Notes: generated from the letters alone by a model not told the origin. A stretch of 64,000 bases of DNA from Primula veris (GCA_963682055.1 OY821742.1:7153816-7217815); one strand, 5' to 3'. Shown: positions 41,969 through 53,854, numbered from the stretch's first letter. Numbers and translations: made by a program.

Positions 41969-42320
41969 CCTTCCCCCTTCTTTTTTATTTTTTTCTTCTG
42001 CTGCGTCCCCTCTTCCTCATCCTTTTCTTTCTATACTCTTTCAGTCTCTCTTCTCTCTATCCTCCATTTTCTTCTTACTATCTTTTCCCCATCTTTTCCC
42101 ATCTCCTTCTTTTTCTTCTTTTTATTTCTCATTTTCCCTCATTTCTTCCTCTTCCTCTTTTGTTTTTTATGCTCTGTTCTCTCTACTTTCTTTTTTTTTC
42201 ATTTTTTTCTTTTTCCCTTTCTTTTTTGTTTTGTTTCTTTGACTTCCTTTTTATTTGTCAGTTTCCTTCATTTCTTCCTCCTCTGCTCTTTCTCTTCCTT
42301 TTTTCTTCATCTTCTTTTTT
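41969..42320. repeat. Long pyrimidine-rich tract
   Basis: About 350 bp almost wholly of C and T on the plus strand (purine-rich on the element's sense strand), continued in part at 42390-42520. Long open frames here are artefacts of composition. It could act as an extra polypurine priming tract, but that is speculative. Confidence 0.7.
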
Positions 42321-42584
42321 TGCACCATTATGATGTAACAATCAACCCTGTGATCCTAAGGGTTTTGTGTTATGTCTAGGGTTTTTGTCATTTTTATTTT
42401 CCTCTTCTTTCTTTTCACTTCTGTTCCCTCCACTTTCTTCCTTTTTCTTTCTTCGTTCTCTTGCACTCTTCTTCTTTTCCTTTCTCTTTCTCTCTTTACT
42501 TTTTCTTTTTGGCGTCTCCTGCTCACTTGGTCTGCTGATATAGTTGATCTTCTTTGCCTGATCTTCTGTACTAGCTCTTCTCGG

Positions 42585-42768
42585 ATGTAATAGATCTTTA
42601 TCTCGGATGTAACAGATTTTCTTTTCGGATGTAATAGATTTCCTCTTCGGATGTAATAGATTTCCTTTTCGGATGCAATAGATTTCTTTTTCGGATGTAA
42701 TAGATTTCTTTTTCGGATGTAATAGATTTTCTTTTCGGATGTAATAGATTTTCTTTTCGGATGTACTC
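42585..42768. repeat. 22-23 bp minisatellite (cggatgtaatagatttcttt)
   Basis: About eight head-to-tail copies with few differences, inside the antisense region between ORFs C and D. Confidence 0.9.
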
Positions 42769-43034
42769 TTATGTAATGAACAATGATATATCCCATCTTC
42801 ATTAATGAAAATTATATTTGCCCTTCTATTTTTGCACCTTTATCTTGTACTTCTTCTTATTGTTGAATTTGTGGTTTGTTGGGATGTGGACCTTTTGAGC
42901 ATCTTGTACCTTTATTTCTTGCTGGACTGTAGACCTATCCCTCACGTTGTCAATCATAGGTGCACGCTCCCAAGTATTGTCAGTAAACATACATGCTCCC
43001 AAGTATTTATCAGATAACAACACAAACTTTTCTC

Positions 43035-43042
43035 TATAAATA
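43035..43042 (+). promoter_or_regulatory. TATA box of antisense ORF D
   Basis: tataaata, 79 bp before the ATG at 43121. Confidence 0.55.
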
Positions 43043-43120
43043 CTCAACCTTGATTATTCCTTACCATAAACTTGTGTTGGCTTCACTTATCCCTCTTCTT
43101 TTATATCATAACTTATCATA

Positions 43121-43600
43121 ATGTCTGAGCCCGTGATGAGATATCATGCTCAGATGAAGGACTTAGATGCTAAGGTATCTTGGGTCCGTCATAGAATGGC
43201 CAGTCTTGAGAAAGAATATGGGGTTTTGGCTTTGAGTTTATTCGACTCTCATCCCGAGGAGACAATGAAGTGGACCGAGATTTCGGCCTTGAGTCGCCAA
43301 CTTGATAATTTGTTGTTGCACAGAAATCACTTGGCCAACTCTTGGTACGAGGCCGAGGAAATTTGGGATCATGCTCAGGACAAGTTCGATAACTCCCCTC
43401 AAGGCCTAGCCAGTATGATAGTAAGGAATGCTCGGCTTGAGGAGCGCGTCCGTGTCCTTACTAGGACGAACACCGAACTCTCCAGGGAGAATGAGTGCTT
43501 GGTAGTCATGAATGACTCTTACCAAGCTCGGTTTGACAGCTCTGCTCGGGCAGCTTTCTCTCGGTCTGGTAGTTCGGTTTTTCCCTCCATTGATCCTTAG
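43121..43600 (+). CDS. Antisense ORF D: coiled-coil protein, 159 residues
   Basis: The largest of the five short units. There are two helical stretches, residues ~5-35 (MKDLDAKVSWVRHRMASLEK) and ~100-135 (ARLEERVRVLTRTNTELSRE), with a Ser-rich C-terminus. It is preceded by its own TATA box. No known domain was recognised. The order after a minisatellite and before ORF E suggests independent small transcription units rather than exons, since each begins with an ATG and ends with a stop. Confidence 0.55.
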   Translation: MSEPVMRYHAQMKDLDAKVSWVRHRMASLEKEYGVLALSLFDSHPEETMKWTEISALSRQLDNLLLHRNHLANSWYEAEEIWDHAQDKFDNSPQGLASMIVRNARLEERVRVLTRTNTELSRENECLVVMNDSYQARFDSSARAAFSRSGSSVFPSIDP

Positions 43601-43747
43601 TTGGATTGGGATAGTTTTTTGACGTATTTCTCGTCTTGTAATTTGTATTTTCTTATCCGTTTTGGTAATTTGTACCCTGTTGTATTTCGTGTCTCTCTGT
43701 TTATTGAACCGTTTGCAACGCTTCGTATTTCGTGCCCTTTGATTCTT

Positions 43748-43754
43748 TATAAAT
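43748..43754 (+). promoter_or_regulatory. TATA box of antisense ORF E
   Basis: tataaat, 67 bp before the ATG at 43821. Confidence 0.5.
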
Positions 43755-43820
43755 GCTCCCTTTTGCCTGTATTTCATTGCCAGTTCTTCATTTCTCTCTT
43801 TTGTTTCTCCTACTTGCAAG

Positions 43821-44183
43821 ATGGCTCTCATTACTAGATCTGCCTCTAAAAAGAAAGTCCTTATGGAAGAGGAGCCTACCTTCTTGCTACCCCGTCCCCC
43901 TGGTTTCGGGAAAGAGGATTTAACTCCTCTTCAGTTAAAAGAAATTGAGATGTCGTGGCTGAAGCATGACCTTAAATGTGCTCAGACCGAAATGAGGCGG
44001 TTCAAACAGTATTGGCAGGAAGAAAGTGCTGCTCGTTTTGAAGCCGAGCAGAAGTGCAAGGCTCAATCTTATTCTCTTAAACAAGTGGAGATTGGCATTT
44101 CTCATTTGATTAGGGACAAAAAGCGTCTGGAAGAGCTCTTGGCAAAGAAGGATGCGGATATGGGGGGTAGTTCGAAGAAGTAG
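43821..44183 (+). CDS. Antisense ORF E: coiled-coil protein, 120 residues
   Basis: Begins MALITRSASKKK, a basic N-terminus, then a helical charged region (LKEIEMSWLKHDLKCAQTEM, residues ~39-58; KKRLEELLAKKDAD near the end) and a GGSSKK tail like the SSK tail of ORF A. The ATG context (aagatggc) is good. An aataaa signal lies at 44258-44263. Function unknown. Confidence 0.55.
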   Translation: MALITRSASKKKVLMEEEPTFLLPRPPGFGKEDLTPLQLKEIEMSWLKHDLKCAQTEMRRFKQYWQEESAARFEAEQKCKAQSYSLKQVEIGISHLIRDKKRLEELLAKKDADMGGSSKK

Positions 44184-44946
44184 GATGGGTGTTGTATTTT
44201 TATTGTAGACTTTTATTTTTCTGTTGTATCGTTTGTTTGTATCCCCCTTTGTGGATGAATAAAATTTTATGCTTTGCAACTCGATCCTGTCTATTTTATT
44301 TTGTATCTGCTTTGCCTTTATGTTAATATCCTTCGATGTCGATCCTGTCTTTTTTATTTTGTATCTGTGCCGAACACCGAGCGAGGTGCACCGTGGTTAT
44401 CCCCCCGGAGAGCGTTGTTAGACTCGAAGCTGAAATGCCGTCGAGCTAGGAACGGTATCCGTTCACCTTGTTCGGTGTGCTATTCGGGTAAGACGGTTTG
44501 GCGTCGAGGAACTTAATCGGATGACATCCTTGGTGTGGTAATATTGGTAGCGTATGCTAGAAGCTTTTCGTGGTAGGGTCCACTGGCCGTTTATTTAGGT
44601 GTAATGATGTGAACTGCATTGGGTAGTGGGATACACTCTGACGTGGCAGAATCTGGAGCGTTGATCTGTAAAAATAGCAGCGGTTGTGGACTTTTGTATG
44701 GTTGGAAAAAGTAAACCTCTGTCACACGAAAGGTTGGTTATTATTTTATTCTGTTTGTGACTCCACTCCCTTTTACTGTGCCAAGTAATCCCTTTTGTTT
44801 TTATCACACAATTTGCTGAAGAAAATATCTGTCTCTCTTTCTAAGGTATATTTTTCCCGCCAAAAACGAAAATCGTTCCGCCGCTCGAACTAGGGTTTCG
44901 TTGTAGTGTCGGTAGACTTGCTGCTGTTCTCGCTTGCCTGCCCATA

Positions 44947-47432
44947 ATGATAACTGTAAGTGTTTTTTCTTTATTTATCATGATTATTTTGTGGCGTTGG
45001 TATGTGGTCTAGGTTGTCTATATATGTCTGATGGTTCTTATGTATTGGATTTGTGTTGATTGGGATGGTAGTAAAACGTAGGGTGTCTGGTTAATTTGAG
45101 TGGGGGGGGGGGGTGGCTCTCGTTGTTTGATGTGCTTTTGGTTAGTGTTTTGATGGAATTTTTTATGTTTGGATAGGAAATTCTGTCCCAAAGTCTGGCC
45201 CAAGTGGGCACATTTGTGGAAGAGGACTTTAAGAGGCTCGCCGGAATACCGGATAACATACACATTAGGCTGTCTGTTTCTGACGAGGAGGTGATGGGAT
45301 TTGTTCCTGTCGGGGAAGTTGTTGCACGTTCTTCGGCATTCTTTACTGGGGGTCTTCGGCTTCCGTTTACTAACTGGGTGGCTTCGTTCTTTGAGGCCGT
45401 CCAGATTGCTCCGGCCCAACTGGCCCTAAATGGTTACCGTACGCTGAATGGTATCCAAAGGTTATCGGAGTTGTCCGGAATACCTATTGAACTGAAGGAC
45501 GTCTTCGGAGTCTATAGTTTGAGCTTTGAGCGTCGCAGCTCGTATTTGAAGACCATGCGTGCCTTTTGCCGGCTCGTTACCGGTTTGCCGGATACCAACA
45601 AAGAGCGCAATCTTGGTATCGTTATTGCTTCCGGTGAATGGGGTTGTGCGGGACACCAGATTCCTGGACCGGCTACCAATGCTCCCACTATGCCAGGCCT
45701 CGGCGCTCCCAATGTAGAGGCTCTGTTAGCTCTTTGGAAATGGTGGGGGCCTGGACCGACGCCGGATCCTGCGAGCCGTACTGCTCCCATGCTGCTCGGG
45801 TACCCTATGGGGCCGGTGACCAAGGGGAATCCTGCGCCCGAGATCCCCAAAGAGCCCGAGGAGGAATTCTTGAAAGTGGTCCGGGCTCGAAGCGCTGCTA
45901 GGGGAGGGAAAAAGACCACTCGTTCTAAGCGCCGAGTATCGGACCCCGCTGTTGGCTCCCCGAAGAGGGCCAAAGGGGGTGAGACCTCAAGTAGTGTGGA
46001 GGTTGCCGAAGCTGGCTGGGGTGTGGAGGTGATCGCTTCGACTAAAGGTGATACCACCGGGGAGGCTGCTGCGAACCTCGATGTAAGTGTTTGTTTTTGT
46101 GAATATTTGCCTTTTGACTTCGCTGTTCCCTGCTTTATATGTCGTCTTGTTTCAGTTTTTGACTTCTTCATTGGTTACCCTTGCGCTTGCCCGGTCCATG
46201 GGTATTATTGTGTTTCAGGGGTCGATCGACGATGTATTCGGACATATGAACCTCTTGACTAACATGGGAGAGGATACGATGACCTTGCCTGTCATCTCGC
46301 CTATCCCTACCGAGGATCCGATAGATCTGCCCATTTGCTCGGACATATGAGGAAGCGATCGAGCATAGGGCCCCTGAGATCGATCATTTGAAGGACGTGG
46401 GGGTGGAAGTGGAGGTCGGCAAGGAGAATGCCGTGGATGTTGTGATGGGTGTCGAGGATGAGGCTCTCGACGAACCCGAGAAGGTGTTGGTGGACGGGGT
46501 TGCAATGACCCGTTACATTGATCGGTGTGGGGGTGAACTGTTGGAGCAACCCCGAGTCTTGAGGATGGGGTATACTGCTCTTAAACCCCTCGTGGTCAAG
46601 GATGCAGAGAAGATAGCTGCTCTTCCTGCAATGTCGGTTATAGAGCGGGCCAGTACTGACGCGCTTCGGGTATGTTGCGTACATATTTTGTTATATAAGT
46701 CGTGATGCTCTTATCTCGGCTGGTGTCTGATGTTTCTAAATACAGGTTTTCTTGGACATCGCGGTGTTAAAGGACCAGTTGTCAGCACTAGAGGCTGAGA
46801 ACGATAAGCTGATGGCCGAAAAGAAAGCCATGGTCGAGGATAAAGCTCAGCAAGTGCAGTTGGTCGCCGAGCTAGAGGCGGAGAAAGAGAAGCTAACGGC
46901 CGAAAGCAAAATAACGGCCGAGGAGAAACAGCAGATGGCTAAGTTGACCTCTGATAATGAGAAGTTGGTGGGGGACAACTTACGCCTGACTGAGGAAATC
47001 GAGAAGTTGGGGGCCGAAAAAGAGGAGTGGGTCAAGAAGCACGACCTTTTAGAAGACGATAATTTGCTCCTGGCAGAGGATGTAGAGGCCGGAACATCCG
47101 AGGTGGTGGCCCTGAAGGCGGCGCACGCAGAGGATAAGGCAAAGCTCGCAATGATGGCGAATTTCTCCGTTTACTGCGCCCATGTTCGGGCGCTAAGCTT
47201 TGCTAAGGTTCCGTTATCGGATTGGGCATGGTCGGAGTTGGTTTATCCCTGTCCGCAAGGAGCACCTCCGAAACCGCAGGATTGGGCCAATCTTCGAGAT
47301 GAGGAACTCCCGCGGCTGCCTGGACATGCTACTTCGACGGCCCCTCGTCCCCATGTCGGTTCGGCTCCTACTACTCCTCAATCTGCTGCGGCCGTGGTCC
47401 CCCCACCCGTGTCCCCTCAGGTGGAGCCTTGA
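44947..47432 (+). pseudogene. Antisense intron-containing gene, 'putative gypsy type transposon' family
   Basis: Exons inferred from GT/AG borders: 44947-44955 (Met-Ile-Thr), 45177-46082, 46219-46669 and 46746-47432. Phases agree except for a 1-bp shift in exon 3 between about 46325 and 46349. Exon 2 (302 codons) has the globular region FTNWVASFFEAVQIAPAQLA and RTLNGIQRLSELSGIP, resembling the plant 'putative gypsy type transposon' (transposase_28) family found as extra ORFs in Tat elements. A Lys/Arg-rich probable nuclear signal (GKKTTRSKRR) follows. Exon 4 is a long coiled coil (EAENDKLMAEKK onward) with a Pro-rich tail. It lies antisense to gag-pol. Its role in the element is unknown. Confidence 0.65.
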
Positions 47433-47654
47433 CCATTTACTTGTAATATATGTCTCTGTATCTTAGCATAAAGTCTTTTGGTACCCGAGTTATGGGTCTT
47501 GTTTGTAACTAGAAAGATATTCTTTTGGGAAGTGATAATATAGGTGCTATGTTTTCTTTCTGTTGGGCTTTTCTTGTTAATTTCCCTGTTTGTGGGTCGT
47601 CGTCTTTTGAAGGATGTAAAAACAACTTGTCAGGTACCCGCTAACCCCCGTGCC

Positions 47655-48227
47655 ATGGTGGTCGGGACCTCGCCTAGTCGTAGCGAAGGTGATGTTATAA
47701 ATGGTCTTAAAAAAGCTAACGCGTCCCTAACTTCTGAACTGGATTCTGCTCGTCGTGAAATCGATGGTCTGAATATTCATATTTCAAACTTGGCCATTCG
47801 ACTACGTGACTTGGGTGAGAAGTTCAGCAAGAAGACCGCCTATTATACGGCGAATAAGGGAAAGGCTAAAGAGCTTCTTGATGCGCTTAGGCGCTCTCGT
47901 GATGAAGCCCGAGGCCGTGTGACGAGCCTGAACTTGGTGCTCGGGGCCGTTTTCGAGGACGCGGATCTGTTGTTATCCTTTGCCAAAGCGTATTGGGCCC
48001 GAAGTCGCGCATTAGAGGTGCTTGAACATGTAAAAGGAATGCGTGGTGTTGCCCGGGCAGAGCGCATGGGTGATGCTATGGACGGGGTAACTGAGACCAC
48101 GGCTGCCTTGAACCGATTGGATGCGGTCGTACAGGAACGTTTGGGGACTCAAATTGTCTCGTTGCGAGATATTCATTTTGCTGACACTGTAGAGGCCTCT
48201 TCGTCTGTTGATGGGTTATCGGATTAA
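47655..48227 (+). CDS. Antisense ORF F: coiled-coil protein, 190 residues
   Basis: The start at 47655 is chosen for the strong context gccatgg. The frame is open upstream but without an earlier ATG. The helical region (LTSELDSARREIDGLNIHIS) is followed by an Ala/Arg-rich part. It may be a separate gene or a further exon of the antisense gene. A weak donor at act|gtagag (about 48188) would join in phase to the next ORF. Confidence 0.45.
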   Translation: MVVGTSPSRSEGDVINGLKKANASLTSELDSARREIDGLNIHISNLAIRLRDLGEKFSKKTAYYTANKGKAKELLDALRRSRDEARGRVTSLNLVLGAVFEDADLLLSFAKAYWARSRALEVLEHVKGMRGVARAERMGDAMDGVTETTAALNRLDAVVQERLGTQIVSLRDIHFADTVEASSSVDGLSD

Positions 48228-48387
48228 TGATGTAGCAGTTTGTTTTGTCATTTTACTCGTAGCTTTGTATAAAAAGTCTTCGTTCTTCTATTGCAGGCCG
48301 TTTTTTTTTTTTGTTTTTTTTGTTTTTTTTTTGTTTTTTTTTGTATGAATATTCATTTGTGCCCTTCTTCCCCATTTTTTTTTATAG

Positions 48388-49035
48388 GCTCACGCTACTA
48401 CGTCGCATCAGGCTGGTTCTCCATGCCTAGTTAGCCCGGGGTTAGGACCTACTGGTGCTGCCCGGGACGAGGTCTCATCTGGTGCGGCTAGTGAAGTGCA
48501 TGACAAATGGCCTTACATCGTTTTAATGGGCAAAAACGTCGAACTGCTCGATCAGTGTGCCCGACTTAAGTCGAAGTTGAAAACCCAGGCGTCCTCTTTC
48601 CGGGAATATGTTCGTCATGCCGAGCATGTTGTCAAGGTTCAGGAACGTCGTTTGGATCGATATTGGCGTGTAAAGGGAAAATACTTCGATAAACTAAAAG
48701 TGCTGGTAACTAAAGCCAACATGTTGGTGAAGTATTTCCTTCTGTCCCGATCCAGGTATGATGCTTCGGCGGCGATGACTGAAGCGCGTGCGCTTTCCTT
48801 CGATGATGCCCGCCGCAAAGCGGCCTCAGATGCTCACGAGATTGCTAAAGGAGCCGAGTTCGCAGCGCGGCTTAAGACGCTGACCTGCGTTGGTGCTCAT
48901 ACGACCAATTTCGACGCACTCATCTCTGAGGAACGGTTTGATGGCGATGAGACAGATGGGGACACGGCGACGGATGACGAAGAGGTTGAGCTCGGTCAGT
49001 TACCGTCGTGTTCCTCCTGTAGTAGCAGTTCTTAA
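48388..49035 (+). CDS. Antisense ORF G: probable downstream exon or gene
   Basis: Open from a splice acceptor (poly-T then atag|gct at 48388) to the stop at 49035, 215 codons. As a separate gene it could start at the ATG at 48526. It is Lys/Arg-rich and helical (CARLKSKLKTQASSFREYVR), with an acidic DDEEVE stretch and a Cys/Ser-rich end (SCSSCSSSS). No family was recognised. It is followed by poly-T DNA. Confidence 0.4.
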   Translation, partial: AHATTSHQAGSPCLVSPGLGPTGAARDEVSSGAASEVHDKWPYIVLMGKNVELLDQCARLKSKLKTQASSFREYVRHAEHVVKVQERRLDRYWRVKGKYFDKLKVLVTKANMLVKYFLLSRSRYDASAAMTEARALSFDDARRKAASDAHEIAKGAEFAARLKTLTCVGAHTTNFDALISEERFDGDETDGDTATDDEEVELGQLPSCSSCSSSS

Positions 49036-49397
49036 ATCGGTTTTTTTTTTTTTTGGCCTCCGTAATGCGGGCGAGGACTATATATCTTTTTTTTTTGTTC
49101 TGAGCTTCCTATTGTCGTACTGATATTTCCTTGATTGGTTCATTTTTCCTGTACTGATTTCTTCATTACTGATATTTCCCATTGTCGTACTAATATTTCC
49201 TTGATTGTATTTCTTTATTCCTGTTTGTTCCCTTTGACGAGATTGCTGTTCCTTTGATTACTTTATTTCCTGCATTATTCTTCTAGTTTCTTTTCTGCCT
49301 TTAATCCTTGCTCATTGGATCAGCTGGTACCTGCATATGTTTAAGTATTCCTAGGCATTCTTTTAGACATGCCATGTTGGGAATTTCACAGTATTCC

Positions 49398-49621
49398 TAG
49401 GCACTTGGCCATGTTGGAAATTTCACAGTATTCCTAGGCACTTGGCCATGTTGGGAATTTCACAGTATTCCTAGGCACTTGGCCATGTTGGGAATTTCAC
49501 AGTATTCCTAGGCACTTGGCCATGTTGGGAATTTCACAGTATTCCTAGGCACTTGGCCATGTTGGGAATTTCACAGTATTCCTAGGCACTTGGCCATGTT
49601 GGGAATTTCATAGTATTCCTA
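49398..49621. repeat. 37-bp minisatellite
   Basis: Six head-to-tail copies of a 37-bp unit containing cttggccatgttgggaattt, nearly identical, with degenerate copies on each side (from about 49340 to 49650). It lies between the ends of the convergent antisense genes and pol. Confidence 0.9.
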
Positions 49622-49807
49622 GGCCTACCCGTAGGCATGCCGTTTGGGAATTTCAGCTGCACTCGTTAGACAGCATAACAAGATATTTTATTCATTCAAA
49701 AGATGAAAGATAATGCCATTAAGCTGAAAGATACGAGCAATTATAGCTGTATTTTATTATTCAACATACAAGATAATGTCATTAAACAGGAGGGGTAAGG
49801 TAGCACC

Positions 49808-52800
49808 TTATACGTAGTACTTCTTTAGGTTAGCCACGTTCCAAGAAATTTTCTCCCCTCTGCTGTTTTCGAACAGAACGCTTTTGAGTTTGTAGGTAAC
49901 CGGTATTGTTTTCTTGACGATCTCATATGGTCCTTCCCAGGTGGGGCTTAATTTGCCATGTGTTTCATTTCGGATATAGACCATTACTCGTCGCAGCACC
50001 AATTCTCCGACCATGAACTCCTTGGTCCCTTCTTTCTTGTCATACGTTTGCTTAACGCCTTGTTGATACTTCGCTAGTGTAAGAGCTGCTATCTCTCGTT
50101 TCTCGTCTAGCATGTCGAGTTCCTCTCTCATTCTTTGTTCGTTGTTTCCTTGTTCGACTAAAGTTGTTCGTAATGTGGGTAGCCCGATTTCGGTTGGTAT
50201 GACGGCCTCGACGCCATATGCTAAGCTGAACGGGGTTTCTTTGGTGCCCGTCTTCGGCGTGGTTCGGCACGACCATAAGACGTTAAGTAGCCGCACGGGC
50301 CATCTCCCCTTTGCTTGTTCGAGGGTTGTCTTGATGCCGTCTAGTACGGTTCGGTTTGATACCTCTGCCTGGCCGTTACCCTGTGGGTATATTGGCGTCG
50401 AATAGAACTTTCGGATACCGAGCTCTTCGTACCAAAGCTGCAAGTTGGCTTCCTTGAACTGGGTGCCATTATCTGCGACGATGGCGTACGGTATACCGAA
50501 CCTTGTGATGATGTGCTCCCAGATGAACTGTTTGACATTACTGGCTTTAATTTCACGGAGAGGTTTAGCCTCAACCCATTTGGTGAAGTAGTCCGTCGCC
50601 ACTATCAGATATTCGACGCTGCCGGAAGCTTCCCGACTATATCAATTGCCCATTGAGCGAATGGCCATGGTGCCGATACCGGGGTCATCATTGATGAGGG
50701 GAGCCGAGGTATCTTGGCGAATCGTTGGCACTTGTCGCAACGTTGGACGTATACATCAGCGTCTCGCTTGATATAGGGCCACCAATATCCTTGGGTGATT
50801 GCCTTGTTGGCAAGGGACCGCCCTTTGATGTGTGCTCCGTAGGATCCTTCGTGGATTTCCTCCAATACCGGTAGCTGCATTTCGGACCGGACACACAGAA
50901 GATGGGGTCCTCGATAACTGGATTTGTGCAGTTTATCGTCGTCGGACAGCCAGAAACGAGGAGCCTTTCTCGTAATTTTCAATGCTTTTATCTTATCTGT
51001 CGGGAGGGTTCCGCTCCGCAGGTAGTGAATCATGTCGTCCATCCAACCTAGTTCATATTGTACTGACGTTACTCGGTCTATTCTTTTGGTTATGCTCGAG
51101 GTCGGCAGTAGTTCCACTGTGATCGACCGAGTGTCAGTTAGTGTTAATGTCGAGGCTAGGGTGGCCAAGGCATCGGCATGTGCATTTTCAGTGCGGTTGA
51201 TTTTTATTAGCTCGCACTGCTCGAAAGTAGTCATCAAGCTTTGGACTTTTTCCTGGTAGAGGATCATTCTATCATCCTTGGCTTGGTACTCGCCGATGGC
51301 TTGATTGACGATCAGCATGGAATCTGAACTTGCAATTAAGTGGGAGCACCCAAGGGACCGGACAATGAGCATGCCATTTATCATGGCTTCGTATTCTGCC
51401 TCATTGTTGGTAGCTCGGAAGCCCAGTTTTATGCTTTTTTCGATGATTGCTCCCTCTTTAGACTTTAGGACGATTCTTGCTCCGGATCCGTCCTTGGTGG
51501 CTGATCCGTCGACATGTATCTGCCAGTGTGATTGTGGAGAGAGTGCCAAAGGCTCGTCATAGCCTTCGGTGAACTCCGCGACGAAATCGGCCAAGACTTT
51601 TCCCTTTATGGCATGACGGGGTACGAACTCGATATGAAATTGGGATAATTCTACTCCCCATGCGGCCACTCTGCCACTGATGTCAGTCCGTCAAAGCGAT
51701 TCCTTGATATGGAATTTCGTGTATACTTGGACCTGATGAGCTACAAAATAGTGTGGCAATTTTCTGGTCGCGACGACCAATGACAGACATAGCTTCTCCA
51801 AGGGTAGGTAATGTGTTTCGGCTTCGACCAGAGTCTTGCTGACGAAGTAGATCGGAAATTGTTCGCGACCTTCTTCTCTTAGGATAACTGCGCTCACAGC
51901 TGTAGTGGAAACTGCTAGATAGCACGCCAGAATATCTCCTTTGTTCGGCCTCACTAGCAGTGGCAGCGTCCTCAAGTACTCTTTGAGATTGTTGAATGAA
52001 GCTTCACATTCCGGGTCCCACTCGAATTTCTTATCCTTCTTGAGTGATTCAAAAAACGGCCGTCCCTTGTCTGCGGATCCGCTGATGAACCTGCTCAACA
52101 CGGCCATCATTCCCGTGAAAACTTGTACCTGCTTCTTATTTTTGGGTGTTGCTAGGTTCCGTAGAGCTGCGATTTGATCGGGATTAGCCTCTATTCCTCG
52201 TCGGCTAACCATATGCCCCAAAAATTTCCCTTTGCTGATGCCGAACGCACACTTGCTCGCGTTGAGCTTTAGTTTGTGTTCGCCCAACGTTTGGAAGACG
52301 TCTCTAAGGTCTTTAAGGTAGGATGTAGCCTTTTTTGCTTTTGACGACCATGTCATCTATGTATACCTCCATTGTTTTCCCTATATGATCTCTACATACC
52401 TTTGTTATCATCCTTTGGTAGGTTGCTCCCGCGTTGCGTAGGCCGAACGGCATTACCGTATAGCAATAGTTTCCCAAAGGCGATATAAACGACGTCTTCT
52501 CTTGATCTTCGTGGGCGAGGGGGATTTGGTGATACCCTGAATACGCATCCAGGAAGGTCATCCGTTCCGCCCCTGCAGTTGCGTCCACCAATTGATCAAT
52601 TCTTGGGAGGGGAAAGTGGTCCCTCGGACAGGCTTTATTGAGATTGGTGAAGTCTATATAGACTCTCTCCTTTCCATTCTTCTTGGGGACGATGACAGGA
52701 TTGGATAACCATTTCGGATAGAAGACCTCCCTTATGGCTCCAGCCTCTAATAGCTTGTGGACCTCAGCAATTATAGTTGCCCTGTGCTGTACAGACACTT

Positions 52801-53854
52801 TTCTGCTCCTCTGAGCTATCGGTTTGCATTCGGCGTCAACACTCATGTGGTGACATGCCGTTTTAGGGTCTAGGCCTGGCATGTCTTTAGGGCTCCAGAC
52901 AAATTTATCAATGTTGTTGAAGAGGAACGCTTCTAACTCCTCGGATTCCTGTTTTGGAAGGTTATCGCCGAGGAGGAAATAGTGCTCCTTGTCCGTACCC
53001 GGGATATACACCTTCCTAAGTGTCTCTCCTACTTGTTCTTCGACAACCCTCTCGGTTTTGGCTATGTGGTTGATCAGCTTCTTTGTGCTGGTGGGTTGTT
53101 CGACAACACTCAGCTGTTTTTGAAGGGCAGCAGTAATGTCCTCACAGCGTCTTGAATCTTCTTGACATCCTCTGGCTATCTCGATCTCTCCCCGATCATT
53201 TGGGTATTTGACTTTTTGGTGGTAGGTCGAGGGTATGGCCTTCATGGCGTGAAGCCAAGGTCGACCCAAGATCGCGTTGTGGCCGGAGTTGTTGTTGACT
53301 ACTAAGAACTCCACGGGAACAGACACGGATCCAGTTGTGACATTGAGGACGATCTTACCCAACGGTTTAGTCATTTCGGAGATGAATCCGATCAGTGTGA
53401 CATCGGTAAGCTGTAGATCTTGCAGCTTGAGTTCCGTCTTGTCGAAGAGCTCCCTGTACATTATATCACAAGAGGCTCCTTGGTCGATAAGAACCCTGCT
53501 GACCATGTCAAGGCCGATTTGAACACGGAGGTTAATGGCATCTCCGTGGGGGTAAATCACTCCTTCTTCGTCAAGGCCCGAGAAAGAAATGGGCGGATAT
53601 TGTCGAGGTGTGCATTGTCGTTTAGAAGTCGACGACTGTGATGCCTTGGCTACTTGGCCAAAGTGCGCCAATTTCCGTTGTCGTGATCGATCCCCACCTG
53701 TGATCTTGGGTCGTGACATGTGGACGACGTTGATTGTTTTGCCTTGCCGGTTGTCGGCTCCCTCAATGGCCAGTTGTTTGCCTTTATTTCTGACGCCTTT
53801 GATGAACTTGGCCAGGTACCCCGCATCGCCCCACAGGTTCATTTTCCACAGCAT
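49808..53854 (-). pseudogene. Tat pol: protease, RT, RNase H, aRNase H, integrase (broken)
   Basis: Pieces on the minus strand: 53854-52313 (protease DQGASCD; RT with YIDDMV), 52356-51691 (RT thumb and first RNase H), 51669-50605 (second, archaeal-type RNase H with HVDGSATKDGSG, then the integrase zinc finger ending RCDKCQRF) and 50602-49808 (integrase core TDYFTKWVEA, VADNGTQF). Breaks are a shift at the T6 run 52331-52336, a TGA at 51691-51693 in place of a likely Arg codon (CGA to TGA), and a shift near 50610-50620. The second RNase H between RT and integrase identifies the Tat lineage. Confidence 0.9.

Noticed and set aside
42585..42768. Possible CRISPR-like array
   Set aside because: Units are contiguous tandem repeats with no unique spacers, in a plant nuclear genome.
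41922..42802. Ser/Phe-rich and Lys/Arg-rich frames on both strands
   Set aside because: Artefacts of the pyrimidine tract and the 22-bp minisatellite.
45512..46171. 219-residue minus-strand frame in the Tat element
   Set aside because: Shadow of antisense exon 2; no Tat protein motif, Pro/Ala-rich composition.
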